DNA of 64,000 nucleotides from Micromonospora sp. NBC_01813 (lineage in GTDB: Bacteria; Actinomycetota; Actinomycetes; Mycobacteriales; Micromonosporaceae): positions 5,021,001 to 5,085,000 of the forward strand of contig NZ_CP109067.1 in NCBI RefSeq assembly GCF_035917335.1. The letters are read 5' to 3'. The position numbers and the translations under genes are program-made. The first letter of the stretch is position 1, and every line of letters begins with the position of its first letter. Below, one piece after another: positions 62,149 through 64,000 of this stretch. Below the pieces are notes generated by a model, which was not told the origin of the DNA, did not search any database, and saw nothing but the letters and a program-made list of their open reading frames with translations.

Positions 62149-64000
62149 CTGACGCTGTCGTGACCGAGCCGGCTACGACTGACGCTGTCGTGACCGACCG
62201 TGCCGTGAGCGAGCCGGCAGCCAGCCGGTTCGGCGCGCTCCGGGAGCAGTTGGCGGACGCCGCTTCGGCGTTCGCCGACTCCCCGGACGCGTTGACCGGC
62301 ATCCTCGCCGGCCTGGTCGACGATGTCGACCGGGCGCTCGCCGAGGAGCTGGAGATCTTCCCGGTCTGCCACCACTCGCCGTCGTCGGCGTTGGCGATGG
62401 CCCGGCGGCTGGCGCACAAGCAGCCCAAGGTGATCTATCTGGAGCTCTGCGAGGACCTGCAGCCGCTGCTGACCGAGCTGCGCAACTGTGAGCTGCCGGT
62501 GGCGTTGCAGGCATTCGCCAGCGAGCTTGACGGCTTCCCGGCCGGCATCGGGCCGCTGAGCGTGATCGCGCCGATCACCGAGGCGTCCGCCGAATACCAG
62601 GCGATCGCGTACGCGTTGGAGACGCCGGGGGTGGAGCTGCTGCTGGTGGACCGCTCCACCGACCACGTCTTCCAGTGGCAGTCCCGGCCCGGTCTGGAAC
62701 CCGAGGGGTCCGGTCCGGCCGGAGACGGCGACGCAGACGGCGACGGCGAGTCGGAGCCCGACCCGGCGCAGGCCGCCAGCCAGACCGCGCAGGCCGGCAG
62801 CCAGACCGAGCCGGACGAGGACAAGGCGCTGCACGGCGACGCCGTCGGAGTCGAGATCGGCGATCTGCGGCCCGGTTTCGCCGAGTTGGAGGCGTACCTG
62901 CTGCACCACGGCAAGGTGCGGCACTGGTCGGAGTGGTGGGACCAGTACGTCGAGCAGCCGCTGATCGGTGCCGACCACGACACGTACCGGCAGGTCATGG
63001 TCATGATCGGCAGCCTGTTCCGGCGGCTGCGGCCGACCGACGCGGCCCGCACCGACCGCGACGAGGACCGGGAACGCTACATGTGGACCCGGATGCGCGA
63101 GCACCTCGCCGCGTCCGGTGCCGACCCGGCCGACTGCCTGTACGTCTGCGGCGCGTTCCACGCCGCCAGCCACGTCGAGCAGTTCGGCGTACGGTCGACC
63201 GCGCCGTTCGAGATCACCGAGCGCACCGCCACCAAGTGGCGGTACGGGCTGATCCCGTCCAGCCACTCGGCGATCGAGGCGCAGTTCGGGCTGGCCGGCG
63301 GCGCGGTGTCGATCGCGGCCGCCACCTGGAGCAAGGCGCTGACCGCCAGCAAGGTCACCCCGTACCGGCTGGCCGGGCAGTCCGGTGGCCGCAAGCGGGC
63401 GGCCCGCAAGCCGAAGGCCACGGTGCCGGCCGCTGCCGGTGCGGCGGTCGGCACCGACCGGCTCAGCGGATTCCTGGCCACCGCGGCTCGACCCGGTGAG
63501 CTCGACGAGACCGAGCTGCTCGGCTGGTGCGTCGACATCGTGCGGCTGGCCCGGCGCAACAGCTACCTGGCCAGCACAGCCGACGCGATCGCCATCTTCG
63601 AGACGTCGGTGCTGCTGGCCGGGATGCGCAACCGGCGTCGGCCCACCCCGTACGACTTCGCCGACGCCGCCGTGACCTGTATCGAGAAGGACGTGGTGCC
63701 GGGGCGGCGCGACGTCCGCCGGCTCTGCGAGATCATGTTCGGCGGGGACCGGATCGGCCGGGTCGGGTACGCGGCGCTGCCGCCGCTGGCTCAGGACGTC
63801 TACGACCGGCTGGCCCCGCTCGGGCTGGACCTGCAGAAACGGACCGTGCAGCGGGCGCTGCTGGACCTGCACGGCGAGCCGCAGCTGCGGCCCTGCTCGG
63901 ACCTGCTGTGGATGCTGCGCCGGCTGCTGCCACCGGAGGCGGTGCGGCCGATCATGGGCGAGCGGCGGCTCGGTGAGCAGTCCGTACAGGAGAGCTGGGA
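62145..64000 (+). CDS. DUF5682 protein (YehM-like), 3' end outside window
   Basis: The frame from GTG 62145 is open to the window end, 618 complete codons. The family hallmark FPVCHHSPSS (His76-His77) is followed by ALAMARRL and VIYLELCEDLQPLL, matching DUF5682 (usual form RHHGP). The N-terminus has a duplicated TDAVVT unit, and residues 200-230 are an acidic linker with AASQTAQAGSQ. No membrane segment. Role unknown; it always travels with MoxR and VWA genes, so it is probably the client or effector. The true C-terminus is not visible. Confidence 0.85.
   Translation, partial: MTDAVVTEPATTDAVVTDRAVSEPAASRFGALREQLADAASAFADSPDALTGILAGLVDDVDRALAEELEIFPVCHHSPSSALAMARRLAHKQPKVIYLELCEDLQPLLTELRNCELPVALQAFASELDGFPAGIGPLSVIAPITEASAEYQAIAYALETPGVELLLVDRSTDHVFQWQSRPGLEPEGSGPAGDGDADGDGESEPDPAQAASQTAQAGSQTEPDEDKALHGDAVGVEIGDLRPGFAELEAYLLHHGKVRHWSEWWDQYVEQPLIGADHDTYRQVMVMIGSLFRRLRPTDAARTDRDEDRERYMWTRMREHLAASGADPADCLYVCGAFHAASHVEQFGVRSTAPFEITERTATKWRYGLIPSSHSAIEAQFGLAGGAVSIAAATWSKALTASKVTPYRLAGQSGGRKRAARKPKATVPAAAGAAVGTDRLSGFLATAARPGELDETELLGWCVDIVRLARRNSYLASTADAIAIFETSVLLAGMRNRRRPTPYDFADAAVTCIEKDVVPGRRDVRRLCEIMFGGDRIGRVGYAALPPLAQDVYDRLAPLGLDLQKRTVQRALLDLHGEPQLRPCSDLLWMLRRLLPPEAVRPIMGERRLGEQSVQESW

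Noticed and set aside
1-64000. CRISPR arrays, rRNA and tRNA genes
   Set aside because: No regularly spaced repeats and no recognisable rRNA or tRNA sequence were seen on either strand.

Overview
The window is uniformly very GC-rich, with strong G/C third-position bias, many GTG starts, stop/start overlaps (GTGA, ATGA, TGATG) and several probably leaderless genes. Together with the gene set (ECF sigma factors paired with CU044_5270 proteins, a SARP-less STAND/TPR regulator, DUF5984, MASE1-GAF-SpoIIE-HATPase proteins, short DivIVA-like proteins) this points to a filamentous actinomycete, most likely Micromonosporaceae. This is inference from gene content; no rRNA or tRNA gene was seen to confirm it.

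Layout. 1-12.8 kb is ordinary chromosome: a large cut-off hypothetical protein, a hemerythrin-like protein, MFS and ABC exporters, a soluble Ser/Thr kinase, a CcdA/TlpA-type extracytoplasmic thiol redox pair, a NYN-OST-HTH protein and an MltG-type transglycosylase. 12.9-18.3 kb is a copper homeostasis block (csoR, a His-rich anchored protein, copA, convergent copZ) with several CsoR-like palindromes. A TnpB element, killed by one in-frame TGA, sits between one of those palindromes and csoR. 18.5-26.2 kb carries a secreted beta-helix protein under a LacI-type palindrome, ohrR-ohr with a perfect 24-bp operator, an LtrA-like protein, a four-part MASE1-GAF-SpoIIE-HATPase signalling protein and a secreted I36-type inhibitor.

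26.5-42.7 kb contains two separate ECF sigma/CU044_5270 modules, a GH15 trehalase-like enzyme, a GT1 glycosyltransferase, a GH3 enzyme, an ABC-2 exporter facing a two-component system, a DUF1963 protein and a membrane-anchored STAND/TPR NTPase. 42.7-45.4 kb is a minus-strand operon (leader peptide, small protein, DivIVA-like coiled coil, zinc-finger protein) whose upstream region can form competing hairpins.

45.6-57.5 kb looks like an accessory region: GntR joined to an XRE remnant, DUF5984, a tiny membrane protein divergent from a methyltransferase, zinc-ribbon proteins, an orphan tyrosine recombinase, about 1 kb of degraded DNA with a perfect 18-bp inverted repeat, then a tight five-gene cluster of two paralogous families (52.3-54.4 kb), a bicovalent FAD oxidase and an HTH/DUF4180 pair. 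57.7-64.0 kb is a five-gene translationally coupled operon (SWIM-like zinc protein, unknown 469-aa protein, VWA protein, MoxR AAA+ ATPase, DUF5682 protein, the last cut by the window end). It resembles the E. coli yehL-yehM-yehP-yehQ set.

The strongest candidates for something poorly described are the 52.3-54.4 kb cluster and the 57.7-64.0 kb MoxR/VWA/DUF5682/SWIM operon.
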